A stretch of DNA of 64,000 bases from Rosa chinensis (Eukaryota; Streptophyta; Magnoliopsida; Rosales; Rosaceae). The notes under the pieces were generated by a model. It ran no database searches. It had not been told where the DNA came from and was given only the letters and a program-made list of their open reading frames with translations. Positions within the stretch are counted from its first letter, which is position 1, and every line of letters begins with the position of its first letter. The translations under genes were made by a program, and so were the position numbers. The stretch spans positions 18,901,501 through 18,965,500 of the forward strand of contig NC_037092.1 in the NCBI RefSeq assembly GCF_002994745.2, written 5' to 3'. Below, piece by piece: positions 45,086-58,353 of this stretch.

Positions 45086-48000
45086 ATGGCTGGCGGTGTC
45101 GATTTGATTTGCTTGGTGTTTATGTGGAGCTTGTGGAGTGCTGCTTCTAATGGTGCAACAAACACACTGAAAACCGGTGAAAGTCTAAATTCTTCAAGCT
45201 TGTTAGTTTCTGCAAATGGGAAGTTCACTTTGAATTTTCGTGCTCATGAGCTTGATCCAAACCATAGCTACTTAGTTATATCGTGGAATGGGAGTCATAA
45301 CTATGCGTGGGTTGCGAATAGAGAAGCATCCATTTTGTACCCTTCTGGAGCTCTTACATTGGACAGGAACAACACATTGAAGGTTACTCACACAGATGGG
45401 GATGCTCTGGTACTTTACTCTGCTGATTCGGAGACTATCAGTGGTGATGCTGTGGCTACTCTTATGGATGATGGGAATTTTGTGCTGCAAGAAGTGAGCT
45501 CTGATGGATCGGAGAAGAGGGTTTTGTGGCAGAGTTTTGATTATCCTGGGGATGTCCTTCTGCCAGGTATGAAATTGGGGGTTAACCGTAGTAATGGCCG
45601 CAATTGGTCACTGTCGTGCTGGTTTACTGAGAGAAGTGCGGTGCCAGGACCTTTCACTCTTGAATGGGACCCTGAGGGACACGACTTGAAAATTAAGCGG
45701 CGTGGGGTGGTGTATTGGAGTAGTGGAGTGTTTCGAGATGGGAGTTTTGAAAATATTAAGGAGAAGAGGTATAAGTTTAGCATTGTTTCAAAGAAGAATG
45801 AAGACTATTTCAGTTACACTACTTTAGATGAAAATGCTGTATCAGAGTGGCTGCTAACCACAATAGGGCGACTAAAAGACTTTGATGAATCAATTGATAT
45901 TGCAAAAGCAGATTCCTGTTATGGGTATAACACTGAGGGTGGATGCCAGATTTGGGACCAGCCAAAGTGTCGGCGTTCTAGTGATGAATTTGAGCAACAA
46001 AATGGTTACTTTAATCCAACAGGTGCTAGCGGCACTACTGCAACATCAACAAGTGATTCAAATACAAGTCTCAGTATTAGTGACTGTAAGGCTGCTTGTT
46101 GGGCAGATTGTAACTGTATTGGATTCCTCTTTCTGTTTCCTAATCAGACTGGATGTCAGTATTGGACTGGAAACTTGAAGTTCATTGCAGACAGCATAAA
46201 TTATGATTCAAATGTTGTATATGTTTTAACAACAAAGTCAGTCGACAGCAGCGGTAAGTATCCGCATCCTTAGCTGGTTTATAATTAGCATGTTTGTCAA
46301 AACTATATTGTACCAGGACTAATAAACACCACAAAGCTATCTCCCAGAAATGATGGTAATTAAGTCTACTTAACCACAAAGCATAATGATGCATAATAGT
46401 TACTCTATGTAGATGCATCGCATAAGTGGATATGGATTGGTATTGCAATTGTCGCTGTTCTTCTGGCAATGGTGCTTTGTAGCATGTGCTACCTACTACG
46501 AAGAAGAAAACTTGCAGGTATATAGTTTCTTTAAACATTGCTATGTACACTTGTTATAAAGAACTTCACATTTTGACATTGCTTTTGCAAATTGAAATGA
46601 TAAATTATCTGCATTAATCTTAATAGGTGAGAACCAAAGAAATGTCCAGGATATGCTGAACATGATGAATTCTACTAGAACTACTAATGCTAATGGACTT
46701 CAAAATGATGGAAACGGGGGACATGATTTAAGGGTATTTAAGTATGCGTCTATCATAGCCGCCACCTGCAACTTCTCTGATGAAAATAAGCTAGGAGAAG
46801 GTGGTTTTGGACCTGTTTATAAGGTAAGGCTTTGAATAATGCAAGTGAATCTTATACAGTACATTATTAATTTTTTTCTTGTGCACTACTGAGAATATAT
46901 AAAATATTAATTGGGTGACATGTATTATTCAGGGGAAATTGTTGACCGGACAAGAAGTAGCAGTGAAGAGGCTTTCAAAACGTTCAGGACAGGGAATATC
47001 GGAGTTTAAGAATGAGTTGATACTTATACATGAACTCCAGCATACAAACCTTGTTAAGCTCTTCGGATTTTGCATTCATGGTGAAGAGAGGATGTTGATA
47101 TACGAGTACATGACAAACAAAAGCTTGGCATACTTTTTATTTGGTTGTTACTTTAATCTAACTACTTGCGTAATTCGATATATCTATTTGTTATAGAAAT
47201 GTACATACCTATTTGTCATTAGATTTGATCCAGATTGTACCGATTGTACAGATTCAACTAGATCTCAGCAGTTAGATTGGAACAAACGTTTCAACATAAT
47301 TGACGGAATTGCTCAAGGTTTGGTTTACTTGCACAAATATTCCAGAATGAGAGTAATTCATAGAGATTTGAAAGCAAGTAATGTTCTGCTTGATGAAAGG
47401 ATGAATCCCAAAATTTCCGACTTTGGAATGGCTAGGATTTTCATGAATGATGAACAAGAAGCAAATACTATGAAGATTGTTGGGACACGGTAAGCAAACA
47501 TGCAGTTCTGATATTTTGCTTTTACTTGTTAAGCATGCATTTGTGAATGTAGTTGCACTAACGAATCTTTCATCTCCATTTGGTGCAGTGGTTATATGTC
47601 CCCCGAGTATGTTATGGGGGGAAATTTTTCCATAAAATCGGATGTCTATAGTTTCGGAGTGTTAATGCTTGAAATCCTAAGTGGTAGGAGAAACAACAGC
47701 TTCTACAATGACGATCGTGCCTTCAACTTAGTTGACTATGTATGTCAAAGTGTCAAAAAAAATCTTTGTTTTTCTTGTAGGGGTTGGCGGGTTCAGTGAT
47801 TCTAAAATTCTAAATGAATGTGATATTGTTTCAGGCATGGGCGTTATGGAAAGAAGGTGCAGGACTAGGACTAATGGATCCGACACTTGGCAATTCATGT
47901 GATGAACATCAATTCTTGAGGTGCATCCATGTTGGTCTGCTCTGCGTGGAGGAAGATGCAGCTAGTCGACCCACGATGTTAGATGTGATACCTATGCTGA

Positions 48001-48146
48001 CCAACGAAAGCATGTCTTTACCAGTTCCTACAAAACCAGCATTCTGTACAGAAAGAAATGTGATCACAGATGCTATAGGTGGAAGCGGACCGGAAACGGT
48101 TTCATCTATAAATGCTATCTCCGATTCTGGTTTTGAGGGGCGTTAA
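45086..48146 (+). CDS. G-type lectin S-receptor-like Ser/Thr kinase, copy 1 (CES101-like)
   Basis: Seven exons with GT...AG introns join in frame: 45086-46253, 46413-46517, 46627-46823, 46933-47143, 47252-47489, 47589-47739 and 47835-48146, for 793 codons. The start at 45086 is preferred over the in-frame ATG at 45041 because it opens directly into a signal peptide ([19 protein letters not shown]). Next come a B-type mannose-binding lectin domain (about 25-160), a PAN/apple-like Cys-rich region (about 278-385), one membrane helix (about 394-416) and a kinase domain (about 470-740). The kinase has [25 protein letters not shown] and GYMSPEY. All catalytic residues are present, so it should be an active plasma-membrane receptor kinase. 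Ligand and pathway are unknown. It belongs to the SD-type receptor kinases near CES101. Gene 2 is a close duplicate. Confidence 0.93.
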
Positions 48147-49580
48147 AGTCACACCCTTTCCCCTTGAGAATGTAGGTGGTTATGAGATTTGAAGTTTGAT
48201 TTTCTGTCAAAAAGCATACGAGTTCTATTTTCTTCTATTTATAAAATGTTATCATGTATGTTATGTATGTTATTGAGTTGATTATGGTCATTTGGTTTCT
48301 AATGGTAAATAATGGTAGTGTTATAACATAATCAGTGTGACATACTATGAAACTCTTTCAAAAAGTATTCAAAAAAAATTTAGTTTAACAGCTCGAGAAT
48401 AAGTTATCTGTTCTTGATTTTGATTCAATGACAAAAATGAGGTGTAACCGTTTTAAATTAACACCTCCAGAATTAAATATGATTACTCTAATGTGTTGTT
48501 ATTATTGTCTCACTCCATGCGCAAAGTAGTATGCTCTTCAATTACATTTTCTAAAAAACCATCATAGGTAATCGGGTCGGTAAGAACCTCCAGTTGTGGA
48601 ACCCCCACACTAGGAATTGAATCCCACCGACGTTGATTGAAGTTCAAATCTCAATCTATTCTTGGTGGCTAGAGGAGATGAACCATTTTGACATGATCCC
48701 TCGATCCGGATTAGTCTCTGAACCTAAAAATGATTTGAGGATACCGTGTGATTGCGATAGAAAAAAAAAATTACGTCTCCCAAAAGGAGAATTTGCTAAG
48801 CCGAGAGACGTGGTTTAGATGGTAATTGGGCCATTAGATTGTCTCTTACACCCAGGCCCAAATATAAAAATAAGCCCAATTGGAATCCGGCCATGTGATC
48901 ACTACCGAACTGAAAATGCAACGCCGCAAAGAAATTTCAGAGGCTTTGAGAGAGACGGAGTCCTCAGATATAGAACATACCAAACGAACTCCTCCCAAAA
49001 AAAAAAAAATAAAAAATAAAAAAAAAAAATAGAGGCACTAAGCTAAGAGCAACATTAAAACCTCCGCTTTTTTGCTTTCTAGAGAAGAAAATTGGAGCTT
49101 TCCAGTTTTTGCTTCACTAATGTGCCCCACCGAACTTGTAGATAGTTAGGTTAGAATTAGTTCTATGTTATTTTCTCATTTCCCAAACTTATATTGCAGC
49201 ACAGTAATTTCAAATTGAAAATTATTATAGGATTTTTTAAAAAATTTTGGAGGAAAAAACAAAGATTTTTGGTGCTGTTTGGTAAAAAAAGTTCAAAGTG
49301 CTTTGTGAGAAGTGCTGTTTGGTAAATAATTTTTTTATTTTTATTTATTTATTATTATTATTATTTTTTGTATGTGCAAGTAGCTAGAGGCCTAGAGCTA
49401 CGAAGGGTTATTGTGATTTTATGATTGGATTTCCTCGAAATGAAAAAAAGAAAAGGGACCACGAAGTTTCTTGTGGGCTTTGGAGTAATATATCAGCAGG
49501 CCCACAAATCACAATACCCACAAAACAAGAAAAAAGGGAGCATGAAGTTTCTTGTGCACCCCATTCAGCATATAACCAAC
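48147..49580. other. 3' flank of receptor kinase gene 1
   Basis: Holds the 3' untranslated region and AT-rich spacer. No gene was recognised; the small ORFs at 48633-49019 and 49421-49651 lack any recognisable family. Confidence 0.5.
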
Positions 49581-50411
49581 TTAGGCTGCGTTTGGGGGGG
49601 CTTTTTTGCTCCCCCGCTTATAAGCGCCTCGACCAAGGTCTAAAAATTTGATAAAATCGGCGAAATATCGTCGAAAATATCATTTTTTTGAACCTGCGAT
49701 ATTTTCTCCACATACCATGATTATTTCGTCTGAAAATTTCAAAATATCTCTATATTTCGCAATATATTAGATTTTATAGAAAGTATCGTGATATTTTGAA
49801 ATTTTCATGAATTGTTCTCAAACAAAAAATTCTCAACAATTATGTAGATGATGGTTTCGAACCTCTGCCCTCTTGGAAGAGAGCCAGCACCAAGACCAAT
49901 TCTGCTGGGATGCTCTTGTCCTTATTTATAACATCTTTTTATTAATATAGTCTGTTCTGGACATATAAAATTGATGAATTATCCTTCTTCTTTTTTTTGT
50001 TATAAAACAAGAACAAAGCACAATACCAAGAGTTGCAAATTTTTAATTCAACTATCAAAATTCACTTTACTTCACTCCAATATTTTTCAACTAACCTTTT
50101 GAAATTCTAACTCTATAAGTATAAAAATTTTCAACATATTCATGTCACTCTTTCTATTTCTACTTCCTCAGTCACATTTTTTTGTTTTCGAATAAAAAAT
50201 TAGTTACTCAAGGTGACTAAGTATTTACTTTTTATAATTTATTTTCATAATTAATAATAAGGGGAAATGATCATTTACCCAATTTTAGGCACCAAATTGC
50301 CCACTTGCTCCACTAACAGTTTTTTAACCCCATTTACCCAAAACACTCTAAGGGATTATTTCCCTAATACCCAATTAATTCTTTTTTTTATTTTTTTTTG
50401 GGACTTTTTTG

Positions 50412-50548
<137 letters not shown>

Positions 50549-50559
50549 TCCCTCCAGCA

Positions 50560-50720
50560 GGTCGCCCACGACGCCGGCTCTCACCATCGCCACGCCGAAA
50601 TTTCTTGTCGTACTCTCCTCGGCCAGGCTCGACTCCAAGCCGACGGTCCTCGTCGCTGAGAAGCTCGGCGAGGCCGGGTTGGACATTCTGAAGGAATCGA
50701 CGACCGCCAGTAGAATCGGG
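50560..50720 (+). pseudogene. captured 3-phosphoglycerate dehydrogenase exon-1 fragment
   Basis: The plus-strand frame encodes SKPTVLVAEKLGEAGLDILK (about 50633-50692), a near-exact match in kind to the start of mature plastid 3-PGDH, the first enzyme of phosphorylated serine synthesis. Upstream Ser/Ala/Arg-rich codons resemble a transit peptide. Similarity ends at about 50700, so only an exon-1 piece was captured. It has no catalytic or NAD-binding part. Confidence 0.82.
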
Positions 50721-50929
50721 TACGTCTTTGATTTGCTTCTGTCTCTCTCACCGGCGACTAATCATCACGGAAATCGCAACTTGATTGTATCTCCGGTCCC
50801 GGGCTGCAACTAGAGTCGTTGCAATCGGAGTCAAATCAGTGTGAAGGCAAACGGTCAACCGGAATTGTTGCAAAACGACTGGACTTGTGGGCAAAATCGT
50901 CAACTGGAGTTGAGATTATTGGGGGGCAA

Positions 50930-51650
50930 TAATCTTCCTATTGGGGGCAATAATGTGTCTTAATTGTTATAAAGTCTCTATAATTTTGTTCAGTGATATT
51001 TTCCTTTGTGTTAAAGACTGCTTCTAATGTGTTTTGGTATTTCTGATATATTATTGGGCCGCAATAATCTGTTTATTGCGGGGCAATAATATATTTGTTT
51101 TGTTATTTTTTGCATAAATATGGGTGATCGTTTTGTTGTTAGGTGCATTTATTCTTGTTAAGAGGCCACCCGGGAGGCCTACGGTGAAGCGGTTCAAGTG
51201 AAGTGGAGAGTGTGAAAAAAACCAATTCGTTGTGGACTTAAATTCACCAAGTATTGAATTTGAATACATGTACTTTTGTAAACTAATTCAAAACCAAACT
51301 GAGTTACTTCTGACCATCTATAAAAAAATTATTGGGGGGCTATAAACTTTTTATGACCCCCCAATAAATCTAATTATGTTGGTTAATGAATCTAGCAGCA
51401 TTTTGTTGAAATGACCTGTAATAAATGAACCACAGTTAAGACATTATTTTAGGGCAATAATCTGTCTATTGCCTCCCAATAGACCACCCGAAAAATCACC
51501 AGTTTCTATCATTGACAGATTATTGTACTTTAATGAACTCAAAACAACATAAGACTTATCATAACTCTAATTTCAGTGATTAATTAATCACAGTTAAAAA
51601 ATTATTAGGGGCCAATAATCTGTCTATTGCCCCCCAATAGGACAAAATTT
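50930..51650. repeat. TATTGGGGGGCAATA-type repeats of MULE 2
   Basis: Dispersed copies such as ATTGGGGGGCAATAATC, ATTGCGGGGCAATAA and ATTGCCCCCCAATAG, in both directions. They match the block in MULE 1. Confidence 0.8.
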
Positions 51651-52438
51651 TGACGTCGTCCGAGACCTGCAAGCGAAGCCTAGACTCGATTCCGGCTTAG
51701 AGCTTCGGAGCTTTCCGAACATCTGACAAACAAAACTGGCGAAGCCCAGACCCGATTCCGGCGTGGAGAGTTTTTCGGACATCTGACGAACAAAACCGCC
51801 GAAGCCCAAAGGGGTTGGGATCGTGGAGTTGGATGGCGTCATCCTCTGGTGGTTCAACGGTGGGACAGAGCGGCGGCGGTGGAGGCCGACATCGACGGTG
51901 GAGTGGTCGGCGTGGAGGCTTAGAGAGAGAGAGAGAGAAAGAGAGCCTGAGACGAGGTTAGAGAGAGAGAGAGAGATATGAGTGTAATTTGTTAATTAAA
52001 ATGAGGGCAATACTGTCAAACACTGTTAGATTGGGTAAATGAGGTTAAAAAACTCTTGGTGGAGTAAGTGGGCAATTTTTGGGCTAAAATTGGGTAAGTG
52101 GTCACGGCCCCTAATAATAAATATTTAGGATGTATTAAGTCAAATTCTATAATTGTTGTTTGACAGTGATCCTATATATACCAATTCAACCCTTAATCAC
52201 TACAAGTCACTATGAAATGAAGCTTGTTCAATATATTCTTTTCAAATAGAGTAGATAATATAGTTGAATAAACATGTCTTAAAGTTTCACTTAAATTTTT
52301 CATGTTTTTCTTCAAATTTCCATCATTTTTCTTAATTATTTCCCGAAATCGATATATCCTCGATATTTCCGTCGAAATTTCCGTTTCAGGGACCATCGAA
52401 ATTTCCTCGAAACTCAATATTTTGGTCCTTGGCCTCGA

Positions 52439-54588
52439 CCTCTCACGTTTGGTAAACCAGCTTTTTCCAGAAGCCAGAGCTTTTTCGACGGAAAAGCCAG
52501 AGCCGCCAGTGCCCTGCTTTTAGAAGCAGGAGATGGCTTTTGTCACTGTAGCGATGTTACTGAAGTTTAATGAACTTTCAGAAATACCGATTTCCATCCT
52601 CTCTTCGTTTCGGCAATTACACAATGCCATAAAAATTTTCTCTTCCGTGTTCACCTCTCTTCATTTCAGAAATACCGTCTGCATGACTGTGGTTTGATCT
52701 CTCTCTCTGACTACCTTCATCTAATCTCTCATCCGTGTTCGAAATCGATGCCTCAATCCTTGATGGCTGGCTTCTTGGCAATTTGATTCAGGGTTAGTCT
52801 TGTATCTATTTCAGTTTTAATTTCTTTGAATTTGATGAATGTTTGAGATAATATTGTTGTGGGTTTGACAGATATGAGATCAATTATGCTTGAGTATAGT
52901 TCGTTTAGATCAATTATGCTTGGGTAATGAATCAACGTGGGATTAGGTTGATTTGGGAAAATGGGAAACAAATCGAGCAGTTTTCTTCCAGTAGCTTCAA
53001 TTTCTTCTTCCTCTTCCTCTCTTTGTTCACTCAATTCAAACATACCCGACTCTCCCAGAAGTGGAGGATATATGGGAATTGGAGATGTGATCTCAATTGA
53101 AGCTGCTGAGAGAAGTGGAGGATATTATGAATGGGTGGACATCTATTGGAATTTAGACTCATGAACTCTGTGTGTGGTTCAATTTTGGTGCTGACATTTA
53201 TTAACTACTTCAAATGTTGTATATGCAGTATTGAACTGGAATTCCGAATATGTTGCCTATGATCAGCTTGGCAAGGTACGTATTTTTGATTTAGTTCAAA
53301 CCAAGCTTGTTTGTGTGTCATGCTATTATATGTTGGCATGTTTTGACGATGAAATTTTGGTGGGTGTTTTGATTATAATAATGTTGGCAGATATCTCAAA
53401 CTGATGCTTGAGGGTAAGCATGTTGAAATAGCAAATCAAAGAAATAAGGGAACTATTGGTTTGGTGGGTATCTAGATGATTACCCCGTTTTTCATCTTTT
53501 ACTGCCTATTGTGGGCTATGCATATAGCTAGCCGTGTTGCAAACTATGATTTTTCATTGCATATATACTGCATTCTCATATGTAGATCGTATTGGTCAAG
53601 ATTCAATGCTTGTCTGATAGTTGTGTTGTACGAATCCCTAAATGAGGGATCAAGTAGTACGTTGCAGATCAATTAATAAACTACCATATAAAGACTAAAA
53701 TTTTGACAGATTTTGTGGTACAATTAAAATGATCTGCATAGTTGTGTTGTCTTGATCCCTATATGAGGGATCAATTAAACTACCATATGAAGACTAAAAT
53801 TTTGACAGATTTTGTGGTACAGATTAAGTGGTTCCATGTTAGTCTATATGATGATACTCATAGAATCCATCATAGCATGTTTGCTTCTTTTAGCAGATTT
53901 TCCATTATTGTCGATTTCATTCCCAAGTTCAATTGTCTCAGATGATTTAGTGGATGTTATACAGTATGCAAAAAGCTTCATTTTCTGGGTTTGAAACTTT
54001 GAACACATTTTATTTGTTAGGAAGCAGATCCAGAGGTTTTAAGGGAATGTCACAAATGGATGATTGCATTGTTCCATGAGCAAGTGTTTTTCAGTTTGAT
54101 TGAATCACTTCTGAAGTTAATTTATTACATTTTATAGCTGCTTGCTTGTCAGCTATACTTGGCTATCATTTTTTATTTAATAAATGTTATGACTTATTTC
54201 AAACTTTGAGTTTAGATATAGATTTCTTAGCTACAGTTCATTTCAGTTCCTATCCTTATGCAGCCATCTTGTGTGCATGCCCACGCTTTTAAGTATTTAA
54301 TTATGAAACTGCATAAAACTCTGCAGATACGGAGTACATGTTATATGCATGAGCTGGTAGTATCAAACCTAGATCATTTGAGGTCATATTCATCACTGCA
54401 TCATATATACTTCTTGAGTATAGCTGATTGTTCTTGTACTGCTGATCTGCTTCTTCAAGTTGATGTTTGCAGCACAATAAATATCAATAGATATCATGTT
54501 AGTAGCAAAACATAGATGGGAAAAGCGTGCAAAGCAGGACTAGTTTATTGCCATTGGTTGGCATATTTCAAAAACATTAGCTAAGATC
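52439..54588. other. interior of the Harbinger-like element, no recognised gene
   Basis: AT-rich sequence with a partial direct repeat of about 90 bases (53625-53720 and 53740-53825, sharing CTACCATATRAAGACTAAAATT). Short ORFs at 52753-53043 (minus) and 52961-53164 (plus) have no recognisable domain. Confidence 0.45.
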
Positions 54589-54599
54589 ATGAACCATCT

Positions 54600-54921
54600 T
54601 CCAAATGCTGCCAGTTTGAGGAATAATTGCCCAAGATCTGGTGGAGACCAAAACCTGTTCTTCCTGGACTTTGTGAGCCCAACAAAGTTTGACAACAGCT
54701 ACTTCAAGAACTTATTGGCTAACAAGGGTCTGCTTAACTCTGACCAAGTTCTTGTTACAAAGAGTGAAGTAGCCAAGCAAGTGGTTCAGCAATATGCAGT
54801 GAAAAACGAGCTTTTCCTTGAGCAATTTGCCAAGTCCATGGTTAAGATGGGGAATCTTTCACCAATTACAGGTTCAAGGGGAGAGATCAGAAAGAATTGC
54901 AGGAAGGTCAACTACTCTTGA
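54600..54921 (+). pseudogene. class III peroxidase C-terminal fragment
   Basis: About 105 codons (LRNNCPRSGGDQNLFFLDFV, FDNSYFKNLL, GLLNSDQVL, SMVKMGNLSPITGSRGEIRK) match the last exon of secreted plant peroxidases of the peroxidase 9/72 kind, including the C-terminal Cys and a stop. The heme-binding histidines and earlier exons are absent. The piece lies inside a TIR-bounded element, so it is probably a captured 3' end with its untranslated region. Confidence 0.85.
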
Positions 54922-55564
54922 TTGGACTGTGATTTCTAGGTCACTAGAAGTTGACATGTAGTACATGATGATCATCATGGAGTGTTCTATTACCTTCCCT
55001 ATGTTTTTGAAGTTCTTGTTTCCAGTATTTAGCTTTTATATCAGTCAGAGATGTACTCTTCTTTGGTTATTCTCATTAATAAAAGTATCGTCAATTTTTG
55101 AAAAGAAAAACTTGCTCTTTGGTATCTTTTGAGTCATCAATTTTAGGTTCATGATGTTGGAGAAATGAGAATAAACGCCCATTGAAAAATCTAAGCTGTT
55201 ACTAATATATTTGTACATGTTTAAAAATTATACAATATTAATCATATGGTCACCATGATTTATAAAAATTGAAAGTTAACAAAAATTTATAAGGATATAA
55301 TATAACAAGAGCATTTGAATAACATTGTATTACCAAACAATTAAGGCAAAATAATATTTCATGTCCAAATTGGTCATTCCACAAACAAAAAGCACAAGCT
55401 AGTTTTGATTTACCAAACACTTTGCCACTGCTTTTGCCACTGACAGCATTTATAAAAAGCCAATTTACCAAACACTCAGCTGCTTTACTTTTCAGCCACT
55501 TATTCTCATAAATAAGCAGAAGCCAGCTTTTCTGAAAAGTACAGTCATACCAAACATAGCCTTA

Positions 55565-56050
55565 TATTGCTGGCTTGCTGTGATGACTTTGTTTCTCAAA
55601 CCCCATATAGCAATATCTCTTTGTTGATTCGTCCAGCATCTATGATAACGAAATTCATATGGAATTTTATTTAGCTTATTGTCTGATTGTGACTAAGGTT
55701 GATTAATTTGTTTTTTATTTATTTATTTTTTTTACTGTTTTTCTTCTCCTCTGTTCTTCTATATTTCCTATTGAGAACAGTGTGAATTGAATTCATGATT
55801 TTGTTCTACTGGTAGGATTATGATGTATAGATGTTCTATCATGTATTCATGTTAAATTTTTTGGCCCCCGTACATATATATTTCTCCCTCCGCCACTGTA
55901 TACATGCATACAACAATATATCTACTGTATTATACTTGTAATTATGTAATGGATAATTACGTGTATAATAAGGGGTCATTGTAATATATGTCTTATTATT
56001 AATTAGCATATTCCAAAGTATTAAAGAAAAAAATTCCACCACTTTACAAT
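55565..56050. pseudogene. remnant of a receptor kinase 3' flank
   Basis: About 55893-55990 matches 63900-64000 downstream of the third kinase copy (ATACAACAATATATCT, GTATTATACTTGTAA, ATAATTACGTGTATA, GTAATATATGTCTTA). Just before it is CTCCCTCCGCCACTG, a hAT-like end. Suggests another lost kinase copy stood here. Confidence 0.55.
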
Positions 56051-56950
56051 ATTTTATTATATAAGTTTCAACAATTTTAAGATGATCTATAAAAGATAGT
56101 GAGAGACAGTTTTTATAAGCTAAAAACAGAATGGCTTATTGTTTAAGCACCTCGGTCTTCAACTCGACTTTCTTGATTACAAGATCCATTGAAGTTGACT
56201 TCGCAATTGCATCATGTGAGATTTTCTGCTATCGCCCTGGCCATTATTCCAAGGTTGATTTTTGTGTACCAACGCCATTGACGGCTTTCAAGTCGGTTGG
56301 GTTTGGGTAATAATGCTATTGGGACCAGACGACCCCCTCTCTCTTTCTTTTTTTTTGGCGGCTTGTACTAAATGAGATCTGATACCGTTCTCTATTGTAC
56401 CAACTATTTTAACTATGTGTCGAAAACCCCAAAACGTAGACGTGTATACTTCTTCCTAAATTGTGAAGATTGCCAGAGACCAAAGACAGCGATAGCCGCT
56501 CCTTCACTACCAACAACCCAAAGTTCAAGTCTTGAAGAAGAGAAATCATAGGTTTGACCTCCACCCAAGTTCTCTATTTGATTTCAGGTTGAATTTTTTT
56601 ACCATCCTTCAGCTTTTGGTCAATTGAGTTTCATGGTCTTTGGGAGAAAGGTTGGTGAATTGGGTTGAAGGTGTTTACTGAAAGTCCTCACTGAGAATGA
56701 AAGGTCATTTCTTTAATGCTCAAAATAGCTGTAAGTGGAAGAAAGCTACATGCTTATCACTCCCCTCTCTATCAATCAAACAAAAATCTGATTAAATAAA
56801 GCAAAAAACTTGATTTCTGTGATGCCCAGTCCCGCTGCTGCAGTTGACCATTGACTTTTTAGGGTGAGATTGATTTTGAGTGTTAAATTCTCTTTCAATT
56901 ATTCCAGCAAAAAAACAAAAAGGTCTCTAGAATATTTTTTTTTTTGGCTG
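56051..56950. other. spacer, no gene recognised
   Basis: Mostly AT-rich; contains pyrimidine tracts and short ORFs without recognisable domains. Confidence 0.45.
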
Positions 56951-56956
56951 TACACC

Positions 56957-57200
56957 GCCATTTATGGTTGGCGGTGTCGATTTGATTAGCTTGATGTTTA
57001 TATGGAGCTTGTGGAGTACTCAAAGTGAACTTCCCATTAGCAGAATCTAGACTTTCACCTGCTTTCAGTGTGTTTGTTGCACCATCACAAGACTTCTGAA
57101 ACCAGGTGAAAGTCTAGATTCTGCTAATGGGAAGTTCACTTTGAATTTTCGTGTTTATAAGCATGATGCAAACTTGAGCTACCTAGTTATAAAGTGGTTG
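56957..57200 (+). pseudogene. receptor kinase exon-1 fragment with internal hairpin
   Basis: Starts with ATGGTTGGCGGTGTCGATTT, the signal-peptide start of the kinase genes. It then runs into a 48-base inverted repeat (57021-57068 and 57096-57143, one mismatch, 27-base loop) and continues with exon-1 sequence (AAGTTCACTTTGAATTTTCG) before decaying. Both arms derive from the exon-1 segment around GGTGAAAGTCTA...GGGAAGTTCACTTTG, with an internal deletion of about 19 bases. No coding potential. Confidence 0.85.
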
Positions 57201-58353
57201 ATATTTGGCTGCTGTTTCTATCTAGCTAATGTGGATGTGACAAATAAGTGCATTCATACTTGATGATTGTATTCTAGCCAAAACTAGTTAGCAATATATG
57301 TCACCAAAACTTCCTTACTTACTAGTCCATGCGCAGTTTCTTATTGCTTAAGAAATTTTTTAACCCAATCCACAAGTCACTAATTCATTTTATTTGAGAA
57401 CTAGGCATTCTATATTTGCTTGTTTCCAATAATCATATAAGTAATGAAAAACCAAAAATTAAAAAATAAGTTATCCTAATATTTGTATACTTAATAGCAT
57501 TTAGTGCTCCATAATAAAAGTAAAGCAGCCTTGCACACTGAATAATAGTGAAGGGAATCAAGACAATTTGCTAGTTTGGTGACTAGGTCTACTTCACTAG
57601 CTACTAACCTATATGCATAGTACAGTTGTCTAGTTTTCAAATATTGTACCACAAACGCATAAACTAGAAAAATTTGTAAAATTGAAAACATAGGTATCGT
57701 CCCATGGGAATTTAGGAAGGGACCCAAGCTTCGACGCATTTTCCACACAAGTGGATGAGAAAATGGGAAGTTGATATCTTGTTTTCTTAGTGGAAAATGT
57801 GCATGAACAAGTCCAACTTCTGTCAAGTTTTGAGAAGTTCCGATCGAAATCCGGGGCCCTTCTAGCTACGTGGTGCTGCTAGTTGGTTTCCAAGACTCCT
57901 TACATCCCAAACGTGTACAGAGGGCAGATTCTTGTCATCTTCATGGTGTGGCTGAGCTATTTTGAAGATGTCATGGCAACTACAAGTCTATAACCACACA
58001 TTACTTTCCAAGCAGATTTCAGTCTCTGTCAACAAACAATCCTGCTTCTGAAATCTTTTTCCAAAACAATTACTACCTCTAAATGCATCTCTAATCATAC
58101 AGGAACATCCTTACATTGTTTGTCTAGGCATTGCCAAGAAAATTCCAGCACAACCCGGCAGAGCCCACTTGTTTTCAGCTCCTACATTACCCTCCTCAAT
58201 ATCAGAGCTACCCCATTCGCATTCTCGTTCTCTTTACCTCGAAATTTCAGTTGGAAAAAGGGACCTGTACAGCGCAGCAAGAAATAATTTCAGCATAGAT
58301 TTTATCATTTGGATTTTGGAGGAGTACTCTGTGGTTTTGGTGATTTAGCGTTT
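57201..58353 (+). promoter_or_regulatory. upstream region of receptor kinase gene 2
   Basis: From about 57640 it follows the gene 1 upstream sequence, and 57905-58353 is nearly identical to 44640-45085, so it probably holds the shared promoter and leader. The in-frame ATG at 58309 would add 15 residues before the signal peptide. Confidence 0.55.

Noticed and set aside
54589..54921. A complete small peroxidase gene
   Set aside because: Only the last exon is present; the heme-ligand and active-site histidines and the signal peptide are missing.
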